Source of the DNA: Lutibacter oceani
GTDB lineage: Bacteria > Bacteroidota > Bacteroidia > Flavobacteriales > Flavobacteriaceae
Length of the DNA stretch: 64,000 bases
Assembly (NCBI RefSeq): GCF_003384935.1
Contig: NZ_QTTQ01000010.1
Span: forward strand, 310,001-374,000
Direction: 5' to 3'
Every line of letters starts with the position of its first letter. Positions within the stretch are counted from its first letter, which is position 1. Of the stretch, positions 9,009-18,725 are shown piece by piece. The notes below the pieces were generated by a model that ran no database searches, was not told the DNA's origin, and saw nothing but the letters and a program-made list of their open reading frames with translations. Made by a program: the position numbers and the translations under genes.

Positions 9009-9422
9009 TTACAAAAAACTTTCAATTGCTAAATCATAGCTTTTTAAACCAAAACCAGCAATTACACCTTTTGCATTAGGGGCTATATATGAAATATGTC
9101 GAAAATCTTCACGAGAATGCACATTTGAGATATGCACCTCAATTACAGGAGTTTCAATACCTTTTATAGCATCTCCAATTGCTACTGATGTATGTGTATA
9201 AGCACCCGCATTTAAAATTACACCATCAAAATTAAAACCTACTTCATGCAATTTATCAATTATTTCACCTTCAATATTACTTTGAAAATAATGTAAGTCT
9301 ATTGTACTGTACTTTTCTTTTAATGTACTAAAATACGCTTCAAAAGTTAAGCTACCATATATTTCCGGTTCACGTTTACCTAATAAATTTAAGTTTGGAC
9401 CATTTAATATTAATATTTTCAT
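9009..9422 (-). CDS. aroQ: 3-dehydroquinate dehydratase, type II
   Basis: Dehydrates 3-dehydroquinate to 3-dehydroshikimate in the shikimate pathway; dodecameric class II enzyme, 137 residues, normal length. It has NGPNLNLLGKREPEIYG with the catalytic tyrosine (Y22) and arginine (R18), SNIEGEIID, ILNAGAYTHTSVAI with the substrate-binding asparagine, and VEVHISNVHSREDFR with the catalytic histidine. Transcribed alone on the minus strand. Confidence 0.96.
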   Translation of the reverse strand: MKILILNGPNLNLLGKREPEIYGSLTFEAYFSTLKEKYSTIDLHYFQSNIEGEIIDKLHEVGFNFDGVILNAGAYTHTSVAIGDAIKGIETPVIEVHISNVHSREDFRHISYIAPNAKGVIAGFGLKSYDLAIESFL

Positions 9423-9506
9423 AAGTATTTATTCTATAAATAAAGTTGAAGTAAATTCTTCTGGCATCAAATTTAAAAATTATTATCTATTTTAAACGTT
9501 GTTTTA

Positions 9507-10070
9507 TTAATTATCAAATTTATATGCCAAACCTACCTGAATAAAATTTAATTTTTGATTATTATGGTAACCCGTATCAATATAATTGGAAATAGCCAAA
9601 TTGTATCTCGCATCTATTGTAAACTCATCTGAAACCATAAAACCAAAACCAGCACTTACAGCTAAAATAAACTTCTTATAATTTTTATCTTTATTAATGT
9701 CAATTCCTTTTACAGAAAGTAAAAATTGAGATTCTGGACCTCCATAAACCTCAAATTTATCTCCTAATTTATACTTAAATAAAACAGGTATATGTAATAG
9801 CCCTATTTTTTCATCAATTTTATTATTGTTTGATGAGTAATACATTTCTGGTTGAATGGAAAAATTAACATCCTTTCTAAATTCCATAAAAGCTCCTAAA
9901 TAAAACCCTGTTTTACTTACATGTGTAACTCCATCATCATTGAGTTTATCCCTGATATCAACAAAATTAACACCTGCTTTTAAACCAAACTGATTTAAAC
10001 TTTGTGCATTTATAGTATTAAAATTCAAAATGAAGATTACTATTATAAAACTTAAAATATATTTTTTCAT
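9507..10070 (-). CDS. Porin-family outer-membrane beta-barrel protein
   Basis: Small outer-membrane barrel of 187 residues with a signal peptide (MKKYILSFIIVIFILN..INAQ). The mature part shows alternating strands, starting FGLKAGVNF and ending FIQVGLAYKFDN, the C-terminal aromatic closing strand of OmpA/OmpX-like proteins (PF13568 type). I choose the ATG at 10070; a start 39 bases upstream would add 13 residues before the signal peptide. Function unknown. It is separated from aroQ by 84 bases and is divergent from xerD. Confidence 0.8.
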   Translation of the reverse strand: MKKYILSFIIVIFILNFNTINAQSLNQFGLKAGVNFVDIRDKLNDDGVTHVSKTGFYLGAFMEFRKDVNFSIQPEMYYSSNNNKIDEKIGLLHIPVLFKYKLGDKFEVYGGPESQFLLSVKGIDINKDKNYKKFILAVSAGFGFMVSDEFTIDARYNLAISNYIDTGYHNNQKLNFIQVGLAYKFDN

Positions 10071-10257
10071 ATCATTAAAAATTAGTTTAACTAAGATACT
10101 TAATTTCAAATTAATCTCTAATTTTAAATTTATTTAAAGTCAATTTTTTAAATGTTTATATTTACAATATGAAACGAGCATGCTAAAAAGTTTATCTCCA
10201 AATAAAATCAATTTTAGCGAATAGCATCTGACATTTTAAAAATAATAAGAAAGACAC

Positions 10258-11154
10258 ATGAAATGGAATAGTGCATTAACAGATTATATTACTTATTTAA
10301 AAATTGAAAAAGGCTTAGCAAAAAATTCTATTGAAAGTTACAGTAGTGATGTTAAAAAATTAATAAACTATCTTGAAGAAAATCAGATAAAAGTAACACC
10401 AATTTCAGTTGATGAAGATAACATTCAAAACTTTATTTATACTATTTCTAAAACAATAAATGCGCGTTCACAAGCAAGATTAATTTCTGGTCTTCGTAAT
10501 TTTTTTGATTATTTGATTTTTGAAGATTACAGAAAAAACAATCCAACCGATTTAATTGAAACTCCAAAAATTGGTTTAAAATTACCTGATACATTATCTA
10601 TTGAAGACATTGATTTATTAATTAATGCTATTGATTTAAGTGAACCACAAGGTGAACGAAACAGAACCATTATTGAAACATTGTACAGTTGTGGGTTAAG
10701 AGTATCTGAATTGGTTGGCTTACAACTCTCCGATTTGTTTTTTGAAGAAGGATTTATACGAGTTATAGGAAAGGGTAATAAACAGCGGTTTGTTCCAATT
10801 AATACACAAACTCAAAAATACATTGCCAATTACATAAATGATATTAGGGTTCATATAAACGTAAAAAAAGGATTTGAAGATACTGTATTTTTAAACAGAC
10901 GGGGTAAAAATTTAACACGTGTAATGATTTTTACCATTGTAAAAAACTTAGCTATTAAAATAGATTTAAAAAAGAAAATAAGTCCACATACATTTAGACA
11001 TTCTTTTGCTACACATTTATTAGAACGTGGAGCCGATTTAAGAGCTATTCAGCAAATGTTAGGTCATGAAAGTATTACTACAACAGAAATTTATATGCAT
11101 TTGGATAGAAGTTTTCTAAAAGAAGTTGTTAATACTTTTCACCCAAGAAAATAA
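10258..11154 (+). CDS. xerD: Tyrosine recombinase XerC/XerD
   Basis: Site-specific recombinase that resolves chromosome dimers at dif with FtsK. The 298-residue length and the absence of mobile-element context fit the housekeeping Xer protein. The N-terminal SAM-like core domain is residues 1-95 and the catalytic domain is 108-298. The catalytic residues are R148 (CGLRVSEL), K172 (GKGNKQR), H244 and R247 (HTFRHSFATH), H270 (LGHESITTTEIY) and the nucleophile Y279. Many Bacteroidota have a single XerD-like protein. A bidirectional terminator follows. Confidence 0.93.
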   Translation: MKWNSALTDYITYLKIEKGLAKNSIESYSSDVKKLINYLEENQIKVTPISVDEDNIQNFIYTISKTINARSQARLISGLRNFFDYLIFEDYRKNNPTDLIETPKIGLKLPDTLSIEDIDLLINAIDLSEPQGERNRTIIETLYSCGLRVSELVGLQLSDLFFEEGFIRVIGKGNKQRFVPINTQTQKYIANYINDIRVHINVKKGFEDTVFLNRRGKNLTRVMIFTIVKNLAIKIDLKKKISPHTFRHSFATHLLERGADLRAIQQMLGHESITTTEIYMHLDRSFLKEVVNTFHPRK

Positions 11155-11156
11155 AA

Positions 11157-11180
11157 AAAATCTCGCCAAAGCGAGATTTT
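11157..11180. terminator. Bidirectional terminator between xerD and rny
   Basis: Ten-base perfect stem with arms 11157-11166 and 11171-11180 (AAAATCTCGC/GCGAGATTTT) and loop CAAA. An A-run on one side and a T-run on the other let it serve the convergent genes xerD and rny. Confidence 0.85.
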
Positions 11181-11209
11181 TAACATTTAATTTATTTTAA
11201 CAATATATA

Positions 11210-12778
11210 CTATTTGGCGATATTTACAGCTCTTGTTTCTCTAATAACCGTAACTCTAACTTGACCTGGATAGGTCATATCGTTTTGAATTTTTTGTGAT
11301 ATTGTAAAAGAAAGTTCTGCTGCTTTTGCATCATTAACTTTTTCACTTTCAACAATAACACGTAATTCTCTACCCGCTTGAATAGCATAAGCTTTTTGCA
11401 CTCCCGTAAATCCGAATGCAATATCTTCTAAATCTTTTAAACGCTGTATATAGGAATCCAACACCTGACGACGAGCACCTGGTCTTGCACCTGAAATAGC
11501 ATCACAAACTTGTACAATTGGTGCAATTAACGTTTTCATTTCAATTTCATCGTGGTGCGCTCCAATGGCATTACAAATTTCTGGGTTTTCGTTGTATTTT
11601 TCCGCCCATTCCATACCTAACAATGCATGTGGTAATTCACTTTCCGTTTCTGGAACTTTACCAATATCGTGTAACAGACCTGCTCTTTTTGCCAATTTAG
11701 CGTTTAAACCAAGTTCAGCCGCCATTAAACCACATAGGTTTGCAACCTCACGTGAATGCTGTAATAAATTTTGACCATAAGAAGAACGGTATTTCATTCT
11801 ACCAATAGTTTTTATAAGCTCAGGATGTAAACCGTGTATTCCTAAATCTATTACAGTACGTTTTCCAACCTCAATAATTTCTTGTTGTAATTGTTTTTCT
11901 GTTTTCTTTACAATTTCTTCTATACGTGCAGGATGAATTCTACCATCAGTTACTAATTTATGTAATGATAAACGCGCAATTTCTCTTCTAACAGGATCAA
12001 AACAAGATAAAATTATAGCTTCTGGTGTATCATCAACAATAATTTCAACACCTGTTGCAGCTTCAATTGCCCTAATATTACGTCCTTCTCTACCAATAAT
12101 TCTTCCTTTTACATCATCAGATTCTATATTAAAAACAGAAACACAGTTTTCTACCGTTTGTTCTACACCAACACGTTGTATGGTATTTAAAATAACTTTA
12201 CGCGCTTCTTGCTGCGCAGTTAATTTGGCTTCTTCAATAGTATCTTGAATATGAACCATTGCATCAGATTTTGCTTGATCTTTTAGTGATTCTACCAATT
12301 CTTTTTTAGCATCTTCAGCAGATAAACCAGAGATTACTTCAAGATTTTCAACTTGTTTACGATGTAATTTATCAACTTCATCAGTTCTTCTTTCTAAAAA
12401 ATCTACTTTTTTATTGTAGTCATTAATTTTAGTAGATAATTCGTGATTTAATTTTTTATTTTTATCTAGTTCTTGAGATACTTGAGATTCTTTATCTCTA
12501 ATTCGTTTTTCAGTATCGGCAATTTTTTTATCACGCCCAATAATTACTTTTTCATGTTCAGATTTTAGCTCAATAAACTTTTCCTTAGCCTGTAATATTT
12601 TATCTTTTTTAATTGCATCGGCTTCAATTTGTGCTTCTCTAATTAAAGATGAGGCTTCTTTTTTTGTATTTCTTAAAATTTTAGTTGCTTTCTTCTTTTC
12701 AAGTGATTTTGCAATTACATAACCAATTGACAATCCTATTACTATACCAATAATTATTGGCATTATATATTCTACCAT
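11210..12778 (-). CDS. rny: Ribonuclease Y
   Basis: Membrane-anchored endoribonuclease that starts mRNA decay. The 522-residue layout is complete: an N-terminal transmembrane helix (about 5-23), a long Lys/Glu-rich coiled coil to about residue 180, a KH domain with [15 protein letters not shown], and an HD phosphohydrolase domain with HSREVANL and the metal-binding LLHDIGK. It lies downstream of zapA and a structured RNA on the same strand, with the RNA in the gap between them. Confidence 0.96.
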   Translation of the reverse strand: MVEYIMPIIIGIVIGLSIGYVIAKSLEKKKATKILRNTKKEASSLIREAQIEADAIKKDKILQAKEKFIELKSEHEKVIIGRDKKIADTEKRIRDKESQVSQELDKNKKLNHELSTKINDYNKKVDFLERRTDEVDKLHRKQVENLEVISGLSAEDAKKELVESLKDQAKSDAMVHIQDTIEEAKLTAQQEARKVILNTIQRVGVEQTVENCVSVFNIESDDVKGRIIGREGRNIRAIEAATGVEIIVDDTPEAIILSCFDPVRREIARLSLHKLVTDGRIHPARIEEIVKKTEKQLQQEIIEVGKRTVIDLGIHGLHPELIKTIGRMKYRSSYGQNLLQHSREVANLCGLMAAELGLNAKLAKRAGLLHDIGKVPETESELPHALLGMEWAEKYNENPEICNAIGAHHDEIEMKTLIAPIVQVCDAISGARPGARRQVLDSYIQRLKDLEDIAFGFTGVQKAYAIQAGRELRVIVESEKVNDAKAAELSFTISQKIQNDMTYPGQVRVTVIRETRAVNIAK

Positions 12779-12795
12779 ATTTCAAATTTATATAT

Positions 12796-12958
12796 AAAAA
12801 AACCTACAATAGTTTGGGTTTTATGTAAACTCCTAAAAAACAAGTTTAGAGCTAACTAACTGTTCGAGGATCCGTTCTAGACGGCTTGCTCTAATAGTAC
12901 AGACTCACTCTTCATAAAAATGTGACGTTGAGTTTAACAAACAATAACTAATGTAGGC
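12796..12958 (-). ncRNA. ssrS: Putative 6S RNA (ssrS-like, 6S-Flavo type)
   Basis: Between zapA and rny lies a region that is richer in GC than other intergenic DNA and folds into a rod on the minus strand. The terminal stem pairs CCTACA (12957-12952) with TGTAGG (12808-12803), and the pairing continues imperfectly inward (TTAGTT with AACTA). A central 7-bp stem pairs TTAGAGC (12894-12888) with GCTCTAA (12852-12846). It encloses a small CCGT/ACGG hairpin (12872-12884) in an open region. A T-run follows at the 3' end. zapA next to 6S RNA is a widely conserved arrangement, and 6S RNA would sequester housekeeping RNA polymerase. No -7 box directly precedes it, so processing from the zapA transcript is possible. 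Ends are approximate. Confidence 0.72.
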
Positions 12959-12989
12959 AGTATTATTAATTAATATTATTTTAAAGAAC

Positions 12990-13286
12990 TTATTTTTTTA
13001 AATGTTCATCTAATAAAACATTTAATTTATTCATTGTTTCTATTGCTTCATTTAAATCTTCTTCTTTATTAATGGCTTTTATTTCAATTAATGATGCAAA
13101 TTGTAGCGCACACATAGCTAAAACATCTTGTTTATCACTAACCGCATAATTCTGCTCATATCTACTAACTAAATCATTAATTTTATTTGCAGCTTTACGC
13201 ATTCCCTCTTCTTCAATTGCATTTTTCACATTAAGCGGATATACTCTTCCTGCAACGGTAACTTTTATTTTTAACGATTCTGCCAT
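12990..13286 (-). CDS. zapA: Cell division protein ZapA
   Basis: FtsZ-ring-associated protein that bundles FtsZ filaments. It has 98 residues, normal for the family. The N-terminal beta region (LKIKVTVAGRVYPLNV) is followed by a helical part with MRKAANKINDLVSRYEQ, the segment that meets FtsZ, and a C-terminal coiled coil with DVLAMCALQFA. It lies 10 bases behind the coiled-coil gene at 13297 and is followed by the 6S-like RNA. Confidence 0.92.
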   Translation of the reverse strand: MAESLKIKVTVAGRVYPLNVKNAIEEEGMRKAANKINDLVSRYEQNYAVSDKQDVLAMCALQFASLIEIKAINKEEDLNEAIETMNKLNVLLDEHLKK

Positions 13287-13296
13287 TTAAAAGATC

Positions 13297-13587
13297 TTAT
13301 TCGCTTAATTGGGTGATACAATTATCAATTTCACGAATTAAAGCATTTATTTTGAGTTTTGTTTCTCTTCTATCTTCTTTACTGCCTTCTATAGTTTTAG
13401 CAATTTTTAATGAATTGTATTTTTTTTCAATTTCATTTATAAATCGCTTTTCTCCAGCTAATTGATTTTCTAAAGTCGCTATTTTATTATATAAAAACTC
13501 ATTTTCTTCTTTCAAAAAATTAAATTTTTCTAAAAGCGTTTTGAGTTTGTTTTCAAATAAATCAACAACTTCAGTAATATTATTCAT
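13297..13587 (-). CDS. Small coiled-coil protein, possible divisome partner of ZapA
   Basis: Protein of 96 residues, almost entirely charged heptad-like helix (for example LLEKFNFLKEENEFLYNKIA near residue 18), without signal peptide or membrane segment. I recognise no named domain. Its size, coiled-coil form and place directly upstream of zapA recall ZapB, which binds ZapA in Proteobacteria, but there is no clear sequence match, so the role is inferred from position. It is the first gene after the promoter at 13615-13645. Confidence 0.75.
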   Translation of the reverse strand: MNNITEVVDLFENKLKTLLEKFNFLKEENEFLYNKIATLENQLAGEKRFINEIEKKYNSLKIAKTIEGSKEDRRETKLKINALIREIDNCITQLSE

Positions 13588-13614
13588 TTATCTAAAGAAT
13601 ATAAACTATAAAGA

Positions 13615-13645
13615 CAAAGTTAGTGTTAGTATGTCAATATTACAA
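13615..13645 (-). promoter_or_regulatory. Promoter of the coiled-coil/zapA (and 6S-like RNA) transcript
   Basis: On the minus strand TTG (13645-13643) is followed after 20 bases by TAACTTTG (13622-13615), an exact TAnnTTTG -7 box. The gene starts 28 bases further on. Spacing fits the Flavobacteria promoter consensus. Confidence 0.7.
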
Positions 13646-13753
13646 CTGTTTTTATACCATTTTAAAAAAAACTTACGTTTATTATTATTAATTCGTTGAA
13701 ATTTTAAAGTTTACAAAAAATATTATTTAGTATTTTAGCACAAAACAATAAAA

Positions 13754-15466
13754 GTGAAAAAAGTTATAGTAATTTTAATTTTATGTACCTGTTTTAATAG
13801 TTTTAGTCAAGGGAATGCTAACTCTAACTATTTATATCCAGCCAATTATTTTAATAATCCGTTAGAAATTCCTTTGTTTTTATCAGGTACTTTTGGAGAA
13901 TTAAGATCAAATCATTTTCACTCTGGACTTGATATAAAAACTGAAGGAAGAGAGGGATTAAATGTTGTAACTGCCGCCGCTGGGTACGTATCAAGAATTA
14001 AAATTTCACATTGGGGGTATGGAAAAGCTATTTATATTACGCATCCAAACGGGTACACAAGTGTATATGCACATTTGAAAAAATTTAATAAAAAAATTGA
14101 AGCATATGTTAAAAAACAACAATATGCAAAAGAAAGTTTTGAAATACAATTATTTCCTTCAGCCTCAACGCTACCAATTTCTGAAAATGAGATTATAGCA
14201 CTTTCAGGAAACACAGGTGGTTCAGGTGGTCCACATTTACATTTTGAAATAAGAGATACAAAAACCGAAAAGCCCATAAATCCTATGCTTTTTGGTGTTA
14301 ATATTAACGACTCTAAAAAACCAAAAATCAACACTTTAATTGGATACAGTTTAAGTGAAGATGCTCATATTAACAAAATTTCTAAGCCAACTCAAATTTC
14401 ATTAGTTCAACTTAAAAATGGTGATTTAATTTCAAAAAACATCGCTGCTTTTGGTAAAATAAGTTTTGGGATAAATGCATATGATCAATTAGATGGTGCA
14501 TATAATAAAAATGGTTTATATAATTTAGAAATGAAAGTGAATGGGGAAAAAATACACGAATTTAATGCTACATCATTTTCTTTCTCTGAAAGTAAATACA
14601 TTAATTTGCTTATTGATTATGAGCGTTTTGTCAATTTAAAACAACGTATTCAAAAGTGTTTTATTGAGCCCTCCAATAAATTAAGCTTATATAAAAAATC
14701 TAATAATAATGGTTATATAAATGTTGAAGATGGATTGAATTATAATGTTGAAATTATTGCAAAAGATTTTAAAGGGAATAGTCAAAAAATTACAATTCCA
14801 ATTACTGGAAAAAAAGACAGTATTTTGGTAAAAAATGATGAACCAACAACTCCTTTTAAAATTGATAGAGACACCTTTAATAAATTTAGCCTAAATGGCA
14901 TTACTGTTGCTTTTCCTAAGTATACTTTTTATAAAAACTTTTACTTAGATTTTGATGTAAAGGATTCTATTGTAAAAGTACATACTCCTACAGTTCCTTT
15001 AGATAAAAAATATACGCTAACTTTTGATGTTTCAAATTATTCTGAAAATGAAAAAAAGCAGTTATATATTGCTTCAATTAATGATAAGGGAAGATCACAA
15101 TATGAAACAACTGTAAAAAAAGATTTAACTTTTTATACTTCAACTAAAAAATTAGGTAAATTCACTTTATTAACTGATAATGTTGAGCCTAAAATAAATT
15201 TAATCAATTTTAAAAATGAGCAATGGCTAACAAATTTCAGTTCCTTAAAAGTTAAAATAAGTGATAATGAATCTGGAATTAATTCATACAGAGGAGAAAT
15301 TGACGGTACCTGGATTTTAATGGAATACGATGCTAAAAAAGGTGTTTTAACCTATGATTTAAATGATAAAAAATTTAGTACAGCAAAACATAACTTAAAG
15401 GTTTCGGTAACAGATAATGTTGGAAATATTACTACATTAAATACTACTTTTTTTAGAAAAAAATAA
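13754..15466 (+). CDS. M23 family metallopeptidase (LytM domain)
   Basis: Exported zinc endopeptidase, probably acting on peptidoglycan cross-bridges. The signal peptide is residues 1-19 (ending NSFSQ). The M23 domain follows at once, at 40-180: H56 and D60 in HFHSGLDIKT and H161/H163 in GGPHLHFEIRD, with GYGKAIYITHPNGYTSVYAHL between, so all zinc ligands are present. The remaining 390 residues are beta-rich and end in an Ig-like region with DNVGN near residue 555, possibly for surface attachment or substrate recognition. The start is GTG at 13754. A TonB receptor follows after 10 bases. Confidence 0.9.
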   Translation: MKKVIVILILCTCFNSFSQGNANSNYLYPANYFNNPLEIPLFLSGTFGELRSNHFHSGLDIKTEGREGLNVVTAAAGYVSRIKISHWGYGKAIYITHPNGYTSVYAHLKKFNKKIEAYVKKQQYAKESFEIQLFPSASTLPISENEIIALSGNTGGSGGPHLHFEIRDTKTEKPINPMLFGVNINDSKKPKINTLIGYSLSEDAHINKISKPTQISLVQLKNGDLISKNIAAFGKISFGINAYDQLDGAYNKNGLYNLEMKVNGEKIHEFNATSFSFSESKYINLLIDYERFVNLKQRIQKCFIEPSNKLSLYKKSNNNGYINVEDGLNYNVEIIAKDFKGNSQKITIPITGKKDSILVKNDEPTTPFKIDRDTFNKFSLNGITVAFPKYTFYKNFYLDFDVKDSIVKVHTPTVPLDKKYTLTFDVSNYSENEKKQLYIASINDKGRSQYETTVKKDLTFYTSTKKLGKFTLLTDNVEPKINLINFKNEQWLTNFSSLKVKISDNESGINSYRGEIDGTWILMEYDAKKGVLTYDLNDKKFSTAKHNLKVSVTDNVGNITTLNTTFFRKK

Positions 15467-15476
15467 GATTCAAAAT

Positions 15477-17924
15477 TTGAAAACATTTACCCTATTCTTT
15501 TTATTATTAATAACACTTACTTTATCTGCTCAAACGGCAACAATTAAGGGTATTGTAAAAAATACTGATAAAAAACCAATAGAAGGTGTTTCAATATCGT
15601 ATTTAAATAATGGAACAACTTCAAATAAAAATGGTGAATATCAATTAAATGTTCCTGCTAATTTTGAAGTTTCAATTTTATTTAGTCATATTTCTTATAA
15701 ATCGCTTCAAAAAAAAATAAATATTCCCAAAAATAAAACATTTCGATTTTCTCCCACTTTAAGTATTAAAATTGAAGAAATTTCAGAAGTAATTGTTGAA
15801 GATTATACAAAAGATGCTGAAGGCATAATTAAAATTAATACTGCAGATATTTCTAAAATACCAGGAGCAAATCAAGGTGTAGAAAATATTTTAATGACTT
15901 TACCCGGCGTAAATAACAACAACGAATTAAGTACACAATACAATGTTAGAGGTGGGAATTTTGATGAAAATTTGGTTTATGTAAACGGTATTGAAGTTTA
16001 TAGACCGTTTTTGGTTAGAGCAGGTCAGCAAGAAGGTTTAAGTTTTGTAAATGGTAATATGGTACAAAATGTAAAGTTTTCTGCAGGTGGCTTTCAGGCC
16101 AAATATGGAGATAAACTATCTTCTGTATTAGATATTACTTATAGAGTTCCTCAAAATTATGGTGTAACATTAAATACGAGTTTATTAGGTGGAAGTTTAA
16201 CTTTAGAAGGAATTTCGCCCAGTAAAAAATTAAGCGCTTTAATTGGGATTCGCTACAGAAATAATAGCCTGTTTATTAATAGTAAAGACATACAAACAAA
16301 TACAAACCCTAATTTTACAGATGTACAAGCATATTTAACTTATGTTATAAATCCAAAATTAAAAATTGATTTTTTAGGTAATTATTCATTAAATAATTAC
16401 AATTATACTCCTAAAACTAGAAGAACCAAATTTGGGACAATAGCTGAACCTTTAGAATTAATTGTTTATTATAACGGACAAGAAAAAGATAAATTTAAAA
16501 CCTCATTTGGTGCTTTAAAAGCTGGCTACAGTGTAAATGATAATTTAAATTTAAGCTTAACAAGTTCAACCTACCACACTATTGAAGATGAATATTATGA
16601 TATTTTGGCAAGTTATAATATTGGTGAAGTAAATAACGATTTTGCTTCTGAAAATTTTGGTGAAGTTGAATTTTCTGAAGGAATAGGTTCACAACTAAAC
16701 CACGCACGTAATTCCATTGATGCTTTAATAATTAACACTGAATTTAAGGCTAATTTTAAAAAAAATAATCACCAAATAGATTTTGGTATTAAATATCAAA
16801 ACGAAGACATTAGAGATCAAATTAAAGAATGGGAAATAATTGATTCTGTAGGTTTTAGTGTTAGACCACCAGATGAAACAGTTAACAACCAACCATATGA
16901 ACCATTTTCTGGAAATTTAACTCCTTATAAAAGTATTGACACAAAAAATAATGTAAAAATTGATAGATTGGTTTGGTTTGTACAATACAGTAAAAATAAA
17001 AATTGGAATAATCATAAAATATGGTATAACATAGGTTTGCGATCACATAATTGGAACGTAAATGGTGAGGGTTTAAATACTTCAAACCAAATTATTTATA
17101 GCCTACGTGGACAATTTGCAATTAAGCCAGATTGGGAAAAAGATATGCTTTTTAGATTTTCAGGAGGCATGTACAACCAACCTCCTTTTTATAAAGATTT
17201 AAGAGATTTTAATGGCAATATAAATACAACAGTCGCTACACAAAAATCTCTTCAGGTTGTAGTTGGAAATGATTATAGTTTTAATATTTGGAACAGACCT
17301 TTTAAATTAGTTTCTGAAGTATATTATAAAAATTTAAGCAATGTAAATACTTATACCGTTGATAATGTAAAAATAAGATATCGTGCAAATAATAATGCAG
17401 AAGCTTATGCAACTGGAGTTGATTTAAGACTTAATGGCGAGTTTGTGCCAGGAACTGAAAGTTGGGTAAGTATTGGTTTTTTAAAAACTGAAGAAAATTA
17501 TAATAATCAAGGTTATATTGCTCGCCCTACTGATCAGCGCTTTAAATTTGGAATGTTATTTCAAGATTATGTACCAAATATACCAAACATAAAAATGTAT
17601 TTAAATTTAGTATTTAACAGCGGATTACCCGGAGGCTCACCATCTTACACTAATTCTTTTGATTATCAAAATAGGTTAAATGCTTATAAAAGAGCCGATA
17701 TAGGTATTTCCTATGTTTTTGCTGACAACAACAACCAACATAAAACAAGATGGCTAAAAAACGTTAAAGAATTTGCTTTAGGATTTGAAATATTTAATAT
17801 GTTCGATGTTCAAAACTCTATAACAAATACTTGGGTTAGAGATGTATATTCCAAACGTTTTTATGGTATTCCAAATTATATGACACCAAGAGTTTTAAAT
17901 ATTAAAATGGATTTAAAATTTTAA
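15477..17924 (+). CDS. TonB-dependent receptor with carboxypeptidase-regulatory-like domain
   Basis: Outer-membrane active transporter of 815 residues. A signal peptide (ending TLSAQ, about residue 19) is followed by a CarboxypepD-regulatory-like beta domain (TATIKGIVKNTDKKPIEGVSISY, broken by variable residues; 20-105). The plug domain has TLPGVNNNNELSTQYNVRGG and DENLVYVNGIEVYRP, and a 22-strand type barrel ends ..RVLNIKMDLKF. The start is TTG at 15477. There is no sigma/anti-sigma pair beside it and no SusD partner, so the ligand cannot be read from context. Co-transcription with the M23 peptidase (10-base gap) is likely. Confidence 0.92.
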   Translation: MKTFTLFFLLLITLTLSAQTATIKGIVKNTDKKPIEGVSISYLNNGTTSNKNGEYQLNVPANFEVSILFSHISYKSLQKKINIPKNKTFRFSPTLSIKIEEISEVIVEDYTKDAEGIIKINTADISKIPGANQGVENILMTLPGVNNNNELSTQYNVRGGNFDENLVYVNGIEVYRPFLVRAGQQEGLSFVNGNMVQNVKFSAGGFQAKYGDKLSSVLDITYRVPQNYGVTLNTSLLGGSLTLEGISPSKKLSALIGIRYRNNSLFINSKDIQTNTNPNFTDVQAYLTYVINPKLKIDFLGNYSLNNYNYTPKTRRTKFGTIAEPLELIVYYNGQEKDKFKTSFGALKAGYSVNDNLNLSLTSSTYHTIEDEYYDILASYNIGEVNNDFASENFGEVEFSEGIGSQLNHARNSIDALIINTEFKANFKKNNHQIDFGIKYQNEDIRDQIKEWEIIDSVGFSVRPPDETVNNQPYEPFSGNLTPYKSIDTKNNVKIDRLVWFVQYSKNKNWNNHKIWYNIGLRSHNWNVNGEGLNTSNQIIYSLRGQFAIKPDWEKDMLFRFSGGMYNQPPFYKDLRDFNGNINTTVATQKSLQVVVGNDYSFNIWNRPFKLVSEVYYKNLSNVNTYTVDNVKIRYRANNNAEAYATGVDLRLNGEFVPGTESWVSIGFLKTEENYNNQGYIARPTDQRFKFGMLFQDYVPNIPNIKMYLNLVFNSGLPGGSPSYTNSFDYQNRLNAYKRADIGISYVFADNNNQHKTRWLKNVKEFALGFEIFNMFDVQNSITNTWVRDVYSKRFYGIPNYMTPRVLNIKMDLKF

Positions 17925-17934
17925 TATTTAAAAA

Positions 17935-18723
17935 TCAGACCTCTAATTTTTTGTCGTAAGGAATACTTTTTAGAATATGGTTAATTGCATTTACTCTTGC
18001 AATAGTTTTCTTATTCGCTCTTATTATTTTCCAAGGAACAACTCCATTAACTGTTTTAGAAAACATTTTCCCTTTATAGTCTGTATAAGTATCCCATAAT
18101 TCTTGCGCTGCTTCATCTACAGCGGTCATTTTCCACTGCTTCAAAGGGTTCATTTTAATATCGTCAAAACGTTTTTTTTGTTCCTTTTTAGAAATGGACA
18201 TATAAATTTTAACCAAACGAATTCCAGATTCAGTAATCATTCTTTCAAAATCGTTCACTTGATTCATAAACACCTCATATTCATGCTGGGTACAAAACTT
18301 GTTAACAGGCTCTACTACAGCACGGTTATACCAGCTTCTATCAAAAAATACAATTTCACCACCTTTCGGAAATTGGCTTACATATCTTTGAAAATACCAT
18401 TGTGTTTTTTCATCTTCATTAGGTTTAGGTAAAGCTACAATTCTAAGATGGCGAGGATTCATTCGTTCAGTTGCACGTCTAATTGCACCACCTTTTCCTG
18501 CAGCATCCCTTCCTTCAAAAATTATAATAATCCTTTCGTTTTCCTTAATTGCCCAAGATTGCATTCTAATTAACTCAACTTGCAGTTTTTTTAACCTTTT
18601 TTCATATTTAACATACCTTACCGCTTTTTCTAAATTGTAAGGCTCTCTTGATAGTAATGCTGTTAATCCTTTATTAGAATTAAGAATTTCAACATTTTGG
18701 TCAGTTAATGTAAATTCTTCCAT
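17935..18723 (-). CDS. ppk2: Polyphosphate kinase 2 family protein (downstream copy)
   Basis: PPK2 enzymes move phosphate between polyphosphate and nucleotides, mostly making nucleoside di- or triphosphates from polyphosphate. It has 262 residues and one catalytic domain. Walker A GRDAAGKGG is at 71-79, the Walker B-like FFDRSWYNR at 126-134, followed by the lid region with a conserved VKIYMSISKKEQKKRF. It is the last gene of the ccoG operon, 2 bases after a second ppk2. The copies share their motifs but differ clearly in between, so the duplication is old. Confidence 0.92.
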   Translation of the reverse strand: MEEFTLTDQNVEILNSNKGLTALLSREPYNLEKAVRYVKYEKRLKKLQVELIRMQSWAIKENERIIIIFEGRDAAGKGGAIRRATERMNPRHLRIVALPKPNEDEKTQWYFQRYVSQFPKGGEIVFFDRSWYNRAVVEPVNKFCTQHEYEVFMNQVNDFERMITESGIRLVKIYMSISKKEQKKRFDDIKMNPLKQWKMTAVDEAAQELWDTYTDYKGKMFSKTVNGVVPWKIIRANKKTIARVNAINHILKSIPYDKKLEV

Positions 18724-18725
18724 AA

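Noticed and set aside
8999-9020. Genes ending back to back or overlapping at their 3' ends (TIGR02757/aroQ, rsmD/moxR, yqgE/aminotransferase).
   Set aside because: Convergent overlaps of 0-9 bases are common in compact genomes and need no special explanation.
12846-12894. The structured region between zapA and rny as a simple terminator or a tRNA remnant.
   Set aside because: It is too long and has a central stem plus a terminal stem; no cloverleaf can be drawn, and a 6S-like fold explains it better.
15477-17924. A SusC/SusD polysaccharide utilisation locus around the first TonB receptor.
   Set aside because: No SusD-like lipoprotein or glycoside hydrolase lies beside it; the neighbours are an M23 peptidase and ppk2.
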